Below are positions 1-6,681 of a DNA stretch of 10,130 nucleotides, piece by piece (positions within the stretch are counted from its first letter, which is position 1; each line of letters starts with the position of its first letter). The notes below the pieces were generated by a model, which worked only from the letters and a program-made list of their open reading frames with translations, did no database searches and was not told the DNA's origin. The translations under genes and the position numbers were made by a program. The DNA is from JAYEKL01 sp034660995 (lineage in GTDB: Bacteria; Patescibacteriota; Minisyncoccia; JAHIHE01; JAGLIN01), in contig JAYEKL010000085.1 in the NCBI GenBank assembly GCA_034660995.1, positions 1 through 10,130 on the forward strand, written 5' to 3'.

Positions 1-25
1 AAAAACATAATTAACTTATAACTAT

Positions 26-53
26 ATACTACCATATTAAAAATTTTTGTCAA
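26..53 (-). promoter_or_regulatory. candidate sigma70-type promoter for a gene beyond the left edge
   Basis: On the minus strand a perfect -35 box TTGACA (48-53) is followed after 16 bases by TAGTAT (26-31), a 4/6 match to TATAAT. It sits just downstream of the ATPase stop and points left, so it would serve a minus-strand gene outside the window. The -10 match is only fair in very AT-rich DNA. Confidence 0.4.
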
Positions 54-73
54 ACATTTCTATTCTTATCTTA

Positions 74-1978
74 TTAGAACTTTACAATTTCACCTTCTTT
101 AATCTCTAAATCATTATTCTCTGATAAAATTTTGCGGACAGGTTGACTTATTTTTTCCGTATCAACACTTTTTTGATTAGAATCATCTTCTATTGCTACA
201 TTAGATATTTTTTTTTGATATTTATCCTTCCTTTGTAAATCTACATCATCGTTTTCTGTCTTGTTTTCATAATATTCATTCTTTGACTTCTTATCTTTAA
301 CATTAGATGCCATATCCAGTTCACTCTTATTCTTTGTTTTGCGCGCTGAAAAATTATCAGAAACAGAAAAAGATTCTTCTTTTTTTGTTTTAATATCTCT
401 CTCAGCAAAATTATTTCTAGAATCAACTGTTTTAATTTCTTTTTTAATTTCCTTATTACTAGTTTCATTATTTTTTACTGGCTCTGCTACTTGCTTCCTA
501 GCCTCCACAAGACAATCTTTGCAATAAGTTGATCTTTTCGGATCTGGTTTAAAAGGAACTTTTATTTTTTCACCGCACATTTCACATACCGCGTCCCACA
601 TCTCTTTTTCTTCTTTTTCTCTTATATTGCTTTTAGATTCTGCCCCTTTAAATTCTTTACTATTCTTTTTACTGTTATTGTTTTCTATTTTTTTATCTTC
701 GTCATCCATCCCTGACCATCTTGAAATCTTTTCTTCCACAATTTCCCTTTTGTTTGCGTATCTTTCTCTTGAGACTCTTGTTATTTTTTCTATATTATTC
801 TGTTCTACTATTTTAAGAGGAGATAATGTTGTCGCGCTAAAAGCATCCCCCGTAACTCCATCTATCATCAACTTTAAGTATATATCATACTTTGTAAGAT
901 TAACTAAATCATTCATCATAAAAACAGGTTCAAATTCTTTTTCTAAAAATTCCGCGTCAGCAGCTCCTACCCGAAAAGTAATAATAGTTCCTACATTTCC
1001 AAAAATAGCATCGCGAACTTCTTCTTCAAGCTGTCCAATGTATTGATGAGCAACAATTAAATTCAGTCTATATTTTCTCGCTTCTGAAAGAATACCAGCA
1101 AATGATTCTGTAGCAAAGTTTTGAAATTCATCAACATAAAGATAAAAATCCTTTCTTTTCTCTTCTAGAATATCAGATCTACCCATAGCAGCTAATTGAA
1201 TTTTAGTAATAAGCATTGCTCCTAAAAGAGCGCTATAATCTTCTCCTATTTTTCCTTTAGCCAAATTAATAATAAGTATTTTTTTATTATCCATTATTTC
1301 TCTCATATCAATAGTAGAATGAGTTTGAGCAATAATATTTCTAACAAGAGAACTAGAAAGAAATTGTCCAACCTTATTCTGAATCGGAGATATAGCATCA
1401 ACTGTGAACTGACTTGAATACTTTGTAAATTCATTAAGCCAAAAAGCTTTTACAACTGGATCAGAAACTTTATTCACTACTTTTTTTCTATAATCTTTAT
1501 CAATAAACACTCTTGGAACTCCAAGAAGAGTACTTCCAGGATATTCTAAAAGAGCTAAAATTACATTTCTAAGTAAATATTCTAATCGCGGTCCCCATGA
1601 ATCAACCCAAATCTTTTTAAAAACTCCAATTAGACCCGAAGCAACTAAATGTCTATATTTCGAATCAACGTGCTCCATAACATTAAAAGCAATCGGATAA
1701 TCAGCGTCTGCCGGATTAAAATAAACTACATCGTTAATTCTTGATGCTGGAATAAAATTTAAAATATTCTCAGCTAAATCTCCATGAGGATCAACAACAG
1801 CAACTCCATTTCCAGCTTTAATATCAGAAATTATCATAGTTTCTAAAAGATTTGTTTTACCCATTCCAGTCTTTCCTATCACATAAATATGTCTTCCACG
1901 ATCATCTTTTTTTATACCAAAAACATGCTCCTTTTCTCTAAAGTTGGTTTTTGCAAAATATGTAATGTCAGCTTCCAT
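74..1978 (-). CDS. VirD4/HerA-like (DUF87-type) conjugation ATPase with zinc-ribbon tail
   Basis: A 634-residue P-loop ATPase of the FtsK/HerA superfamily, the kind annotated in CPR genomes as type IV secretion or DUF87 protein. Walker A is GKTGMGKT (about 35-42). Walker B is FYLYVDEF (about 278-285), followed by an arginine-rich helix and a sensor-like AHQY (309-312). The ATPase core ends near residue 420. A CxxC-x17-CxxC pair (C465, C468, C486, C489) then looks like a small zinc ribbon, and a Lys/Glu/Asn-rich low-complexity tail runs to a conserved-looking end (about 610-634). There is no membrane segment, so the upstream membrane protein, 70 bp away on the same strand, is the natural partner. 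The start ATG directly precedes the conserved core and has no Shine-Dalgarno. Family knowledge suggests DNA or pilin-type export energised at the inner membrane; the substrate cannot be read from the sequence. Confidence 0.85.
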   Translation of the reverse strand: MEADITYFAKTNFREKEHVFGIKKDDRGRHIYVIGKTGMGKTNLLETMIISDIKAGNGVAVVDPHGDLAENILNFIPASRINDVVYFNPADADYPIAFNVMEHVDSKYRHLVASGLIGVFKKIWVDSWGPRLEYLLRNVILALLEYPGSTLLGVPRVFIDKDYRKKVVNKVSDPVVKAFWLNEFTKYSSQFTVDAISPIQNKVGQFLSSSLVRNIIAQTHSTIDMREIMDNKKILIINLAKGKIGEDYSALLGAMLITKIQLAAMGRSDILEEKRKDFYLYVDEFQNFATESFAGILSEARKYRLNLIVAHQYIGQLEEEVRDAIFGNVGTIITFRVGAADAEFLEKEFEPVFMMNDLVNLTKYDIYLKLMIDGVTGDAFSATTLSPLKIVEQNNIEKITRVSRERYANKREIVEEKISRWSGMDDEDKKIENNNSKKNSKEFKGAESKSNIREKEEKEMWDAVCEMCGEKIKVPFKPDPKRSTYCKDCLVEARKQVAEPVKNNETSNKEIKKEIKTVDSRNNFAERDIKTKKEESFSVSDNFSARKTKNKSELDMASNVKDKKSKNEYYENKTENDDVDLQRKDKYQKKISNVAIEDDSNQKSVDTEKISQPVRKILSENNDLEIKEGEIVKF

Positions 1979-2048
1979 AATAAAATTTTATAATTTTTAA
2001 TTTTATAATTTTTAAATAATTTTAAAATATTTACAAAATTAAAAATTA
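1979..2048. other. almost pure A+T intergenic spacer
   Basis: A 70-bp gap between two co-directional genes contains one C and no G on the plus strand and repeats ATAATTTTTAA-like units. No Shine-Dalgarno or convincing promoter is visible, so the ATPase is probably read from the upstream transcript. Confidence 0.6.
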
Positions 2049-3338
2049 TCACACTGGCAATCCAGTAGGTGGCTTGCCCTTTTTAGCTTCAACTCTAGGA
2101 GCTAAAGGAGCTTTAACTTCAATAGTCGGAAAATGAAACAATGTTGCTAGTTCTTCTGTATTTAGAACATAACTTTTTTTGTCAAATTCTCTTCTTTTAT
2201 ATCTTTTAAGAATTCTTTTTCTTTTCAGATTTTTTCTATGATTTGTGAAAAAATAATAGGCGCTTGTTTTAGTTCTTCCATCTGGAACAAAACTATTTAG
2301 ATCCTGAGAACCAAATTGAGAGAGATAAGAAAACACTACAGCGTTCCCTTTTGACTTATCAAAAATATCTTTTTTCGCCAAATAGATCCAACGAATATCT
2401 GTTTCATAGCCAGGCCTTTTTGTACTATCTCCTATAGCAGTAACTACTTCTTTTTCTCCGGGAGAAAGATGAAGCATCATACTTACTTGTTCTTTTTCTT
2501 CTTTTTTATTTTCTTTTTCTATAAGACTTTGAGGTGAAAAAAAACCAAGAAGTGTATACCTCCCGAGATCAACTATTTCATTTATTATAAATGAAAAAAT
2601 TCCCTCTCCTTTTTTATTTTTTTCTTTTCTTCCGATAAGTTTAAGTACTAAAGCATCAGCTTCAATTTTCCAATCATCGTTAGTAGCTCTAATAAGAATT
2701 TGCATCCAAATTTGTTCTCCTTTACACAATTTACCAGCTCCTTCAACAATGTTTGAGATCGGATCAACAAACTCTCCAGACGCTTGATCCTCAAACTCTT
2801 TGTAAATTCTTATTGGATAAGCATCTTCTTTCTTTAATTTCATATCAGTTCCCCATATCTCATAATCTTTATTTGGCATATCATCAGGTATATCAGCTAC
2901 ATAGTCATCAACTTCTTTAATTTCAGCTTCTGGATATTGCGCATATATCTGAGCTTCTATCATTTCTAAAGATTCAACTGGAGTTCTGATATAAAAACGT
3001 ACATCACCTTCTATTCCTACAATTTCTAAACTGAACCAAACATCTACCGTACCTTTTAAATAAACATCATATAAAGTATCTATCACAATATCAAATGTGC
3101 TATAAATAGAAGAAAAAAATTCTTCCATCGTTTTCGGTCTTTTTTCTATTTCTTTAGGAATTTTTATTTCCAGCAACTTCCATTTAATACTTCTTATATG
3201 CTTTTCCTGCACATAACTAACCCACGCAAGTTCAAAAATAGGCCACAAAACCAATGGCGTAAAAAACCACCACCAGTCAAGATAAAAAATGAAAGCTTCT
3301 TTAAACGATTCTGCTAATACAAATGTAAATGAGAGCAT
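2049..3338 (-). CDS. membrane-anchored partner of the VirD4/HerA-like ATPase (conserved CPR family)
   Basis: A 429-residue protein with one clear N-terminal membrane segment (about residues 20-43, starting DWWWFFTPLVLWP), followed by a large soluble region. That region includes a strand-rich part with the phrase FYIRTP and EAQIYAQYPEAEI (about 115-140). The C-terminus reads NTEELATLFHFP (about 393-404) and ends in a Lys/Pro-rich tail. From memory of the family, this arrangement occurs in CPR and related genomes directly upstream of, or fused to, the DUF87-type ATPase; here the two are adjacent, same strand, 70 bp apart. I infer it anchors the ATPase at the membrane. Biochemical role is unknown. 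It ends with tandem stops TGA TAA, so TGA is not read as glycine here. The start ATG has no Shine-Dalgarno. Confidence 0.75.
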   Translation of the reverse strand: MLSFTFVLAESFKEAFIFYLDWWWFFTPLVLWPIFELAWVSYVQEKHIRSIKWKLLEIKIPKEIEKRPKTMEEFFSSIYSTFDIVIDTLYDVYLKGTVDVWFSLEIVGIEGDVRFYIRTPVESLEMIEAQIYAQYPEAEIKEVDDYVADIPDDMPNKDYEIWGTDMKLKKEDAYPIRIYKEFEDQASGEFVDPISNIVEGAGKLCKGEQIWMQILIRATNDDWKIEADALVLKLIGRKEKNKKGEGIFSFIINEIVDLGRYTLLGFFSPQSLIEKENKKEEKEQVSMMLHLSPGEKEVVTAIGDSTKRPGYETDIRWIYLAKKDIFDKSKGNAVVFSYLSQFGSQDLNSFVPDGRTKTSAYYFFTNHRKNLKRKRILKRYKRREFDKKSYVLNTEELATLFHFPTIEVKAPLAPRVEAKKGKPPTGLPV

Positions 3339-3423
3339 AAATTTTATATAATCTGTAAATTTTAATCTAAAGTTCAGTATTCAATATTTCCATATCTTAA
3401 AATTTTCAATTTCCAGCTAAAAG

Positions 3424-4491
3424 CTACTTCATCCTATAAACTTTGTTTGTTAATTTTTCAAAATATTTTTTATTTTGTAAATTAAGAATTACTGTATTTT
3501 TCTTCACTTTTCTTTTTTCTAAAACTTTTTCAACTATTCTATCTTGCTTTATCTCTTTGCTATCTGCGTTAAACACTTCTAACAAAACATCCAAAACAGT
3601 TCCGGTTTTATATCCCCATTCCTTAAGAGCATAAATTCCCCTGCCAACAAGAACAAATCTTCTGTCCTTTATTAACTCATTATGAACGGTCTGATTATTT
3701 GCTTTTTTTCCGTTTTTCCAAATTTCATTTATTCCATTAGCAATTTCTACAAAATGGAGATGATCTTTGTTTTTCCTTAAAGTTAAATACGCTTTGTCTC
3801 TAATACTTTTAGGATTAATATGAGGCCATTCCTGATGCCCCCATTCGCCGATAACACTTTGTAGAATAATCTTATTAGACTTTAAATAAGACTCTATAGA
3901 TTTTTCAGAAAGATAAGAAAAATTTTCATTTTTCAATAAAACTAATATTTTTTCAAGATCTAGGCTTTCTTTATTCTTTATTAGATGTTTCTCTAAAATT
4001 GTTATTATCTTTTTAAATTTTTCAAAATCTTCCTTTTTATAAAAATATATTCTATTGTAATCATCCGTTTCTCTAGCTACTTTAATTCTATCATCTAATG
4101 ACAAAATCAGCAAAGAAATTTGCTTGTTGATATTATCATGGCTTTCTTCATTAAATAAATATAATGTTATTTCTTTCTCGCTCATAAGCCCGCCATGATC
4201 TTCAATAGTTTTTCTGACACCATCAAAAACCAGATTAATATCATATTTTTTTCCTATTCGCCTGAGACTCTTAATAGATTCTGACTCAATTTGCCTTACC
4301 CTTTCTCTTGTTATTCCATACTCCTCACCTATTTTATTAAGAGTTTGAACACCCTTTCCATCAAGATTAAATCTCTTGATAATAATATTTTCCGATCTTT
4401 CCGAAAGTTCATTGCTCATATCAAAAATAAGACGCCTTAAATCTATCGCTCTCAATTTATTTTCACCTGTTTTTTCTTTATTCTCTGTCAT
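3424..4491 (-). CDS. sigma-70 region 4-like / HARE-HTH transcription regulator
   Basis: A 355-residue DNA-binding protein. Residues about 28-85 match sigma-70 region 4, including the helix-turn-helix phrase IGEEYGITRERVRQIES (about 54-70). No region 2 or 3 is present, so it cannot act as an ordinary sigma factor. Residues about 225-290 look like a HARE-HTH domain, the winged-helix domain of the Gram-positive RNA polymerase delta subunit (LHFVEIANGI, then RRFVLVGRGIYALKEWG). A further winged-helix-like segment may occupy about 295-355. This combination is familiar in CPR genomes, where its role is untested; a polymerase-associated regulator is the best inference. A near-consensus promoter lies just upstream, and the two downstream genes follow at 85 and 70 bp, suggesting an operon. 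The gene ends in TAG. No Shine-Dalgarno is visible before the ATG. Confidence 0.8.
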   Translation of the reverse strand: MTENKEKTGENKLRAIDLRRLIFDMSNELSERSENIIIKRFNLDGKGVQTLNKIGEEYGITRERVRQIESESIKSLRRIGKKYDINLVFDGVRKTIEDHGGLMSEKEITLYLFNEESHDNINKQISLLILSLDDRIKVARETDDYNRIYFYKKEDFEKFKKIITILEKHLIKNKESLDLEKILVLLKNENFSYLSEKSIESYLKSNKIILQSVIGEWGHQEWPHINPKSIRDKAYLTLRKNKDHLHFVEIANGINEIWKNGKKANNQTVHNELIKDRRFVLVGRGIYALKEWGYKTGTVLDVLLEVFNADSKEIKQDRIVEKVLEKRKVKKNTVILNLQNKKYFEKLTNKVYRMK

Positions 4492-4535
4492 AATTTCTAA
4501 TTATTAGATTATTTTAATACTTATATTGCTAAACT

Positions 4536-4564
4536 AGTATATCACATTTAATAAAATATGTCAA
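4536..4564 (-). promoter_or_regulatory. strong sigma70-type promoter of the regulator-ATPase cluster
   Basis: On the minus strand TTGACA (4559-4564), a 17-base spacer and TATACT (4536-4541) form a near-consensus promoter. Transcription would start near 4529, about 38 bases before the ATG at 4491. The repeat-rich region begins about 27 bases upstream of the -35 box. Confidence 0.75.
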
Positions 4565-4590
4565 ACCCATGCGTACACTGTTGCACACTA

Positions 4591-4634
4591 TTGGTTCCAT
4601 TCTCCTGAATGAAGTCGCTTGTTCAAACATAAAA
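4591..4634 (+). repeat. GTTGG-type two-hairpin repeat, copy A (degraded 5' half)
   Basis: The stem GGTTCCATTC/GAATGAAGTC (4593-4602, 4607-4616) has seven Watson-Crick pairs, two wobbles and one mismatch. It carries the TCCT loop (4603-4606) and the invariant CTTGTTCAAACATA (4618-4631) seen in the other copies. The usual 3' hairpin is missing; the 57-bp palindrome stands in its place. Confidence 0.7.
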
Positions 4635-4645
4635 TATAATAAATT

Positions 4646-4702
4646 ATAATTTAAATAGAGGCTTAGCCTCCAATTTGGAGGCTAAGCCTCTATTTAAATT
4701 AT
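4646..4702. repeat. 57-bp perfect palindrome with nested hairpins
   Basis: Two 28-base arms are perfectly complementary around a single central T (4674). Each arm contains its own inverted repeat GAGGCT-N-AGCCTC (4658-4670 and 4678-4690), so the DNA or RNA can fold as one long stem or as two short hairpins. It has no T-run after it, so a terminator role is not obvious. It lies upstream of the regulator promoter. Confidence 0.85.
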
Positions 4703-4750
4703 CTTTCTTTACAAAAATCAACGAAAAAACCGTTCTATACTACTTTAAAT

Positions 4751-4834
4751 AGGGGTTATTCCCCTCTTGAGATGGGCAAGGGGTGTGTAACAAACTTTTT
4801 AACACCCCCCAAGGCGGGCAGGCTAGAGGGGAAT
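4751..4834. repeat. compound inverted repeat, mobile-element-like
   Basis: An outer 10-bp inverted repeat ATTCCCCTCT (4758-4767) / AGAGGGGAAT (4825-4834) encloses an inner GGGGTGT...ACACCCC stem. A small AGGGG-TTATT-CCCCT hairpin (4751-4765) overlaps the left end. No coding potential is recognised. The layout resembles a small non-autonomous palindromic element. Confidence 0.55.
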
Positions 4835-4861
4835 TATAAGAAAATCAGCAAACCCTATTTA

Positions 4862-4904
4862 TGTTGGTTCAGTGTCTCTGACCTGAACCTTGTATTTCTT
4901 AAAA
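4862..4904 (+). repeat. GTTGGTT hairpin repeat, copy E1
   Basis: The stem GGTTCAG (4866-4872) / CTGAACC (4883-4889), extended by GTC/GAC around a TCT loop, follows TGTTGG. A conserved tail CTTnTATTTCTTAA comes after it. A second copy lies inverted at 5661-5703, just upstream of the transposase remnant. Confidence 0.65.
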
Positions 4905-4918
4905 AGTGCACTACTTCT

Positions 4919-5013
4919 GTTGGCTCCATACTCCTGTGTGGAGCCACTTGTTCAAACATAGAATAACTATGCCTGGTTTAACAAAAGGCTCCAGTCGAGA
5001 GACTGGAGCCAAC
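4919..5013 (+). repeat. GTTGG-type two-hairpin repeat, copy B
   Basis: The element starts GTTGG and ends CCAAC. Hairpin 1 is GGCTCCATAC-TCCT-GTGTGGAGCC (4922-4945), with one U-G wobble on the plus strand. The invariant CTTGTTCAAACATA follows (4947-4960). Hairpin 2 is a perfect 10-bp stem GGCTCCAGTC/GACTGGAGCC with a GAGA loop (4987-5010). The middle is about 30 bases shorter than in copies C and D. A further partial 3' end, TGGAGCCAAC, follows at about 5023. Confidence 0.85.
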
Positions 5014-5055
5014 GAGGGAGAATGGAGCCAACAAAGTAAACCGAATACAAATTGT

Positions 5056-5143
5056 GTTGGCTCCATAGTGGCTTTAGCCCTGTGGAGCCTTTTTGCTGTA
5101 GCTCACCAGTCCTAGACGGGCCTATCGGGACTATGGAGCCAAC
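5056..5143. repeat. long inverted repeat, variant of the GTTGGCTCC family
   Basis: Perfect 14-base arms GTTGGCTCCATAGT (5056-5069) and ACTATGGAGCCAAC (5130-5143) enclose about 60 bases. The interior holds smaller inverted repeats (GGCT/AGCC near 5070-5078, AGTCC/GGACT near 5108-5131). It shares the GTTGG/CCAAC ends with the two-hairpin repeats but lacks their TCCT loop and the CTTGTTCAAACATA linker. Confidence 0.7.
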
Positions 5144-5164
5144 GAACAACAAAGTAAACGATTT

Positions 5165-5202
5165 AAAAAAACAAGCAAAGATTAAATCCCTGCTTGTTTT
5201 TT
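5165..5202. terminator. bidirectional rho-independent terminator
   Basis: A perfect 12-bp stem, AAAAAACAAGCA (5165-5176) and TGCTTGTTTTTT (5191-5202), surrounds a 14-base loop. Both strands place a T-run at the 3' side. On the minus strand it would stop transcripts from the transposase remnant before the repeats at 4590-5150. Confidence 0.7.
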
Positions 5203-5272
5203 ATTTGACTTTATAAACTTTCAAACTTTATGAACTCCATTACAATGACATCACATCGACTCCGGCAGCATA

Positions 5273-5290
5273 GTTGGCTCCATACTCCTG
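5273..5290 (+). repeat. truncated 5' end of the two-hairpin repeat
   Basis: Eighteen bases starting GTTGGCTCCATAC match the start of copy B exactly and stop after the TCCTG of the loop. The complete copy C begins five bases later, so the 5' end is tandemly duplicated. Confidence 0.7.
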
Positions 5291-5295
5291 ATTCC

Positions 5296-5421
5296 GTTGG
5301 CTCCACGCTCCTGCGTGGAGCCACTTGTTCAAACATAAAACATAATAAAATAAAGATTATAGTTAATAGGATTGTCTAGTGGAATTTGACAACTGGCTCC
5401 AGTCGAAAGACTGGAACCAAC
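5296..5421 (+). repeat. GTTGG-type two-hairpin repeat, copy C
   Basis: Hairpin 1 is a perfect 10-bp stem GGCTCCACGC/GCGTGGAGCC with a TCCT loop (5299-5322). CTTGTTCAAACATA follows at 5324-5337. Hairpin 2 is GGCTCCAGTC-GAAA-GACTGGAACC (5395-5418) with one mismatch. The 3' end CCAAC (5417-5421) lies one base from the last readable codon of the transposase remnant, so this copy replaces or interrupts the rest of that gene. Confidence 0.85.
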
Positions 5422-5422
5422 G

Positions 5423-5644
5423 AAATTCTATTGTGTTTTTTGAAAATGTTATTAAGTGAAGATGGTTAATCATAAAAACAAATCCGTATAATTTAAGTTC
5501 TCTGTTCTTTTGAAAATATTTTAGTGAATTAGCGATAATATTCCAGCGATAATGTCTGTTTAAAACATAATACCAATTTTTTACAGTAAAGATGAGAAAA
5601 TATGTTCCTTCGTTTAGTTCCTACTTTATCCTTATAGAAGGCAT
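5423..5644 (-). pseudogene. REP-associated tyrosine (Y1, IS200/IS605-like) transposase, N-terminal remnant
   Basis: Reading the minus strand from ATG (5642-5644) gives 74 codons. They contain a TAG at codon 8 (5621-5623) and a domain resembling the N-terminus of RAYT/TnpA_REP transposases. Recognisable parts are TYFLIFTV (codons 14-21), a helix NSLKYFQKNRELKLYGF (39-55) and the catalytic metal-binding HUH motif in MINHLHLI (58-65; H61, H63), equivalent to the usual MPNHxHLI. The frame then runs into repeat copy C, so the catalytic tyrosine helix is absent and the gene cannot be functional. Family knowledge: RAYTs are single-copy Y1 transposases lying among the hairpin repeats they are thought to act on. 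Here hairpin repeats flank it on both sides (5296-5421 and 5661-5703). No Shine-Dalgarno precedes the ATG. The reading frame is directly visible; the family call rests on motif recognition without a search. Confidence 0.7.
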
Positions 5645-5660
5645 CTGTTTTTGGTTATGT

Positions 5661-5703
5661 TCTTAAGAAATAGAAGGTTCAGGTCAGGAAACCTAAACCA
5701 ACA
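5661..5703 (-). repeat. GTTGGTT hairpin repeat, copy E2
   Basis: Read on the minus strand, TGTTGG is followed by a 9-bp stem GGTTTAGGT/ACCTGAACC with one G-U pair (5691-5699 and 5676-5684). The same tail as copy E1, CTTnTATTTCTTAA, comes next. It sits 16 bases upstream of the transposase ATG, in the position expected for a RAYT-flanking repeat. Confidence 0.65.
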
Positions 5704-5784
5704 TCAAAGATTGGGTATTTTTTTGGGATTTTGAAATGAAAGGGAGTAATTATAGATTAGTTCTTATTATAAAGGGCAGGACAA

Positions 5785-6471
5785 TTAAAATCTCAGAGAA
5801 TCTTCATGTTTTTGAGACCAATTATAGAATAACTCAACTATTCTTTTAGAAAAAATAAAAAGTGATTGAATATCGCCACTCAGCTTTCCATCTTTTTTAA
5901 AAGAATATAATTCATCATACACTTTAAAATCTAAATTTTTATCAACAATTGCATTATTATGTACTAACGCATTACGAATGTCTATAAAAAAATCCCACTC
6001 TTTTTTTTCATCGGCAGTAATCAAATTTAATTTTTCTGAAGCTGAAGCTTGCATAATGTCTTTCAAATAATAATACTTTTTCTTATTTTTCTCATCTAGA
6101 AATTTTTTAATAGGAGATCCTTCTTTCAAACTTATTTTTTTTGCAGTAAATTCCAAAGAACTCATTGTGGCAATAAAAATAAATCTAGATTGATCAACTA
6201 TCAAAAAACCTGCTTGCTTATAAGGATCAATTTCATTAGATTTATCTTGAATATTAATTCCTAGAGTATCGTATTTTTCAAGCAATAAAGTAAACAATGT
6301 TGCTGTTGATTCAAAGTTAGAACTTACATATTTTAATGCTCTAGAAATATCTTTATTTTTTCTTTCAAAACAAAAATTATCTATTTTATCTATATATTTC
6401 GAAAGTTTCATTCTTGTTATGTTTTCCATTTCTTGTTTTTTGTCATTTTCAATTTTATCTTTTTCTTTCAT
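5785..6471 (-). CDS. HEPN-like domain protein, main part of a broken membrane-anchored gene
   Basis: A 228-residue protein from the first ATG of the open frame. Residues 1-35 are a Lys/Glu-rich probable coiled coil. The remainder is helical. MSSLEFTAKKI (about 103-113) and DIRNALVHNN (about 164-173) carry the R-x4-H signature (R166, N167, H171) of HEPN domains, many of which are RNases in toxin and antiphage systems. The call rests on this motif and the preceding LE-containing helix, so it is moderate. The same frame continues upstream through 18 charged codons, then a TAA (6526-6528), then a 31-codon membrane anchor. The original gene was therefore probably 5785-6621 and this segment lost its anchor, unless translation restarts at 6471, where only a purine-rich AAAGAAAAAG precedes the ATG. 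A terminator-bearing structured leader lies upstream. No partner antitoxin is recognised. Confidence 0.6.
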   Translation of the reverse strand: MKEKDKIENDKKQEMENITRMKLSKYIDKIDNFCFERKNKDISRALKYVSSNFESTATLFTLLLEKYDTLGINIQDKSNEIDPYKQAGFLIVDQSRFIFIATMSSLEFTAKKISLKEGSPIKKFLDEKNKKKYYYLKDIMQASASEKLNLITADEKKEWDFFIDIRNALVHNNAIVDKNLDFKVYDELYSFKKDGKLSGDIQSLFIFSKRIVELFYNWSQKHEDSLRF

Positions 6472-6525
6472 TATTTCTTTTTCTTTTATTAACTGTGCAT
6501 TGATAACTTCTTTTTCCTTTTCTTC

Positions 6526-6621
6526 TTATAAGCTAACACTATAACCTTTATACAAAAAAGCAGAGATTACAATAACTACAATAATGAAGAAAATAAATAT
6601 TTTATCTGAACTATGCTTCAT
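6526..6621 (-). pseudogene. N-terminal membrane anchor separated from the HEPN-like gene by a TAA
   Basis: ATG at 6621 opens 31 codons: a short polar start (MKHSSDK), a strongly hydrophobic helix (about residues 8-23, IFIFFIIVVIVISAFL) and a YKGYSVSL end. TAA follows at 6526-6528. The frame is identical to that of the HEPN-like gene, exactly 50 codons before its ATG, and the intervening codons read as a Glu/Lys-rich linker. I infer a single original type II membrane protein with a cytoplasmic coiled coil and HEPN domain, broken by one nonsense change. Alternatives are a genuine 31-residue membrane peptide, stop-codon readthrough, or an assembly error. The leader upstream has only a weak purine stretch. 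Confidence 0.6.
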
Positions 6622-6654
6622 ATTTCTAATCTTAATAATAAACAAAACCCTCAC

Positions 6655-6681
6655 AAAAAAGGTCTCCCGTCGGCGGCGACC
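6655..6681 (-). terminator. rho-independent-type terminator before the anchor-HEPN gene
   Basis: Minus-strand GGTC...GACC ends (6678-6681, 6661-6664) enclose a short CC/GG-containing interior and are followed directly by TTTTTT (6655-6660). AGACC (6661-6665) can alternatively pair with GGTCT at 6713-6717. The GGTC arm is also part of the competing GNRA-loop hairpin at 6675-6694. Confidence 0.5.

Noticed and set aside
627..1046. 139-codon plus-strand open frame antisense to the ATPase
   Set aside because: It is a shadow of the well-supported minus-strand gene, with leucine/serine-rich composition caused by the AT-rich Lys/Glu tail.
4772..5152. Three overlapping open frames of 61-69 codons across the repeats, on both strands
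   Set aside because: They are translations of inverted repeats (runs such as GSI or WSQ recur), with no domain, promoter or leader of their own.
5205..5272. Possible 3' remainder of the transposase on the far side of repeat copy C
   Set aside because: One minus frame reads DVIVMEFIKFESL before a stop, only loosely like the post-HUH region, and the match is too short to claim.
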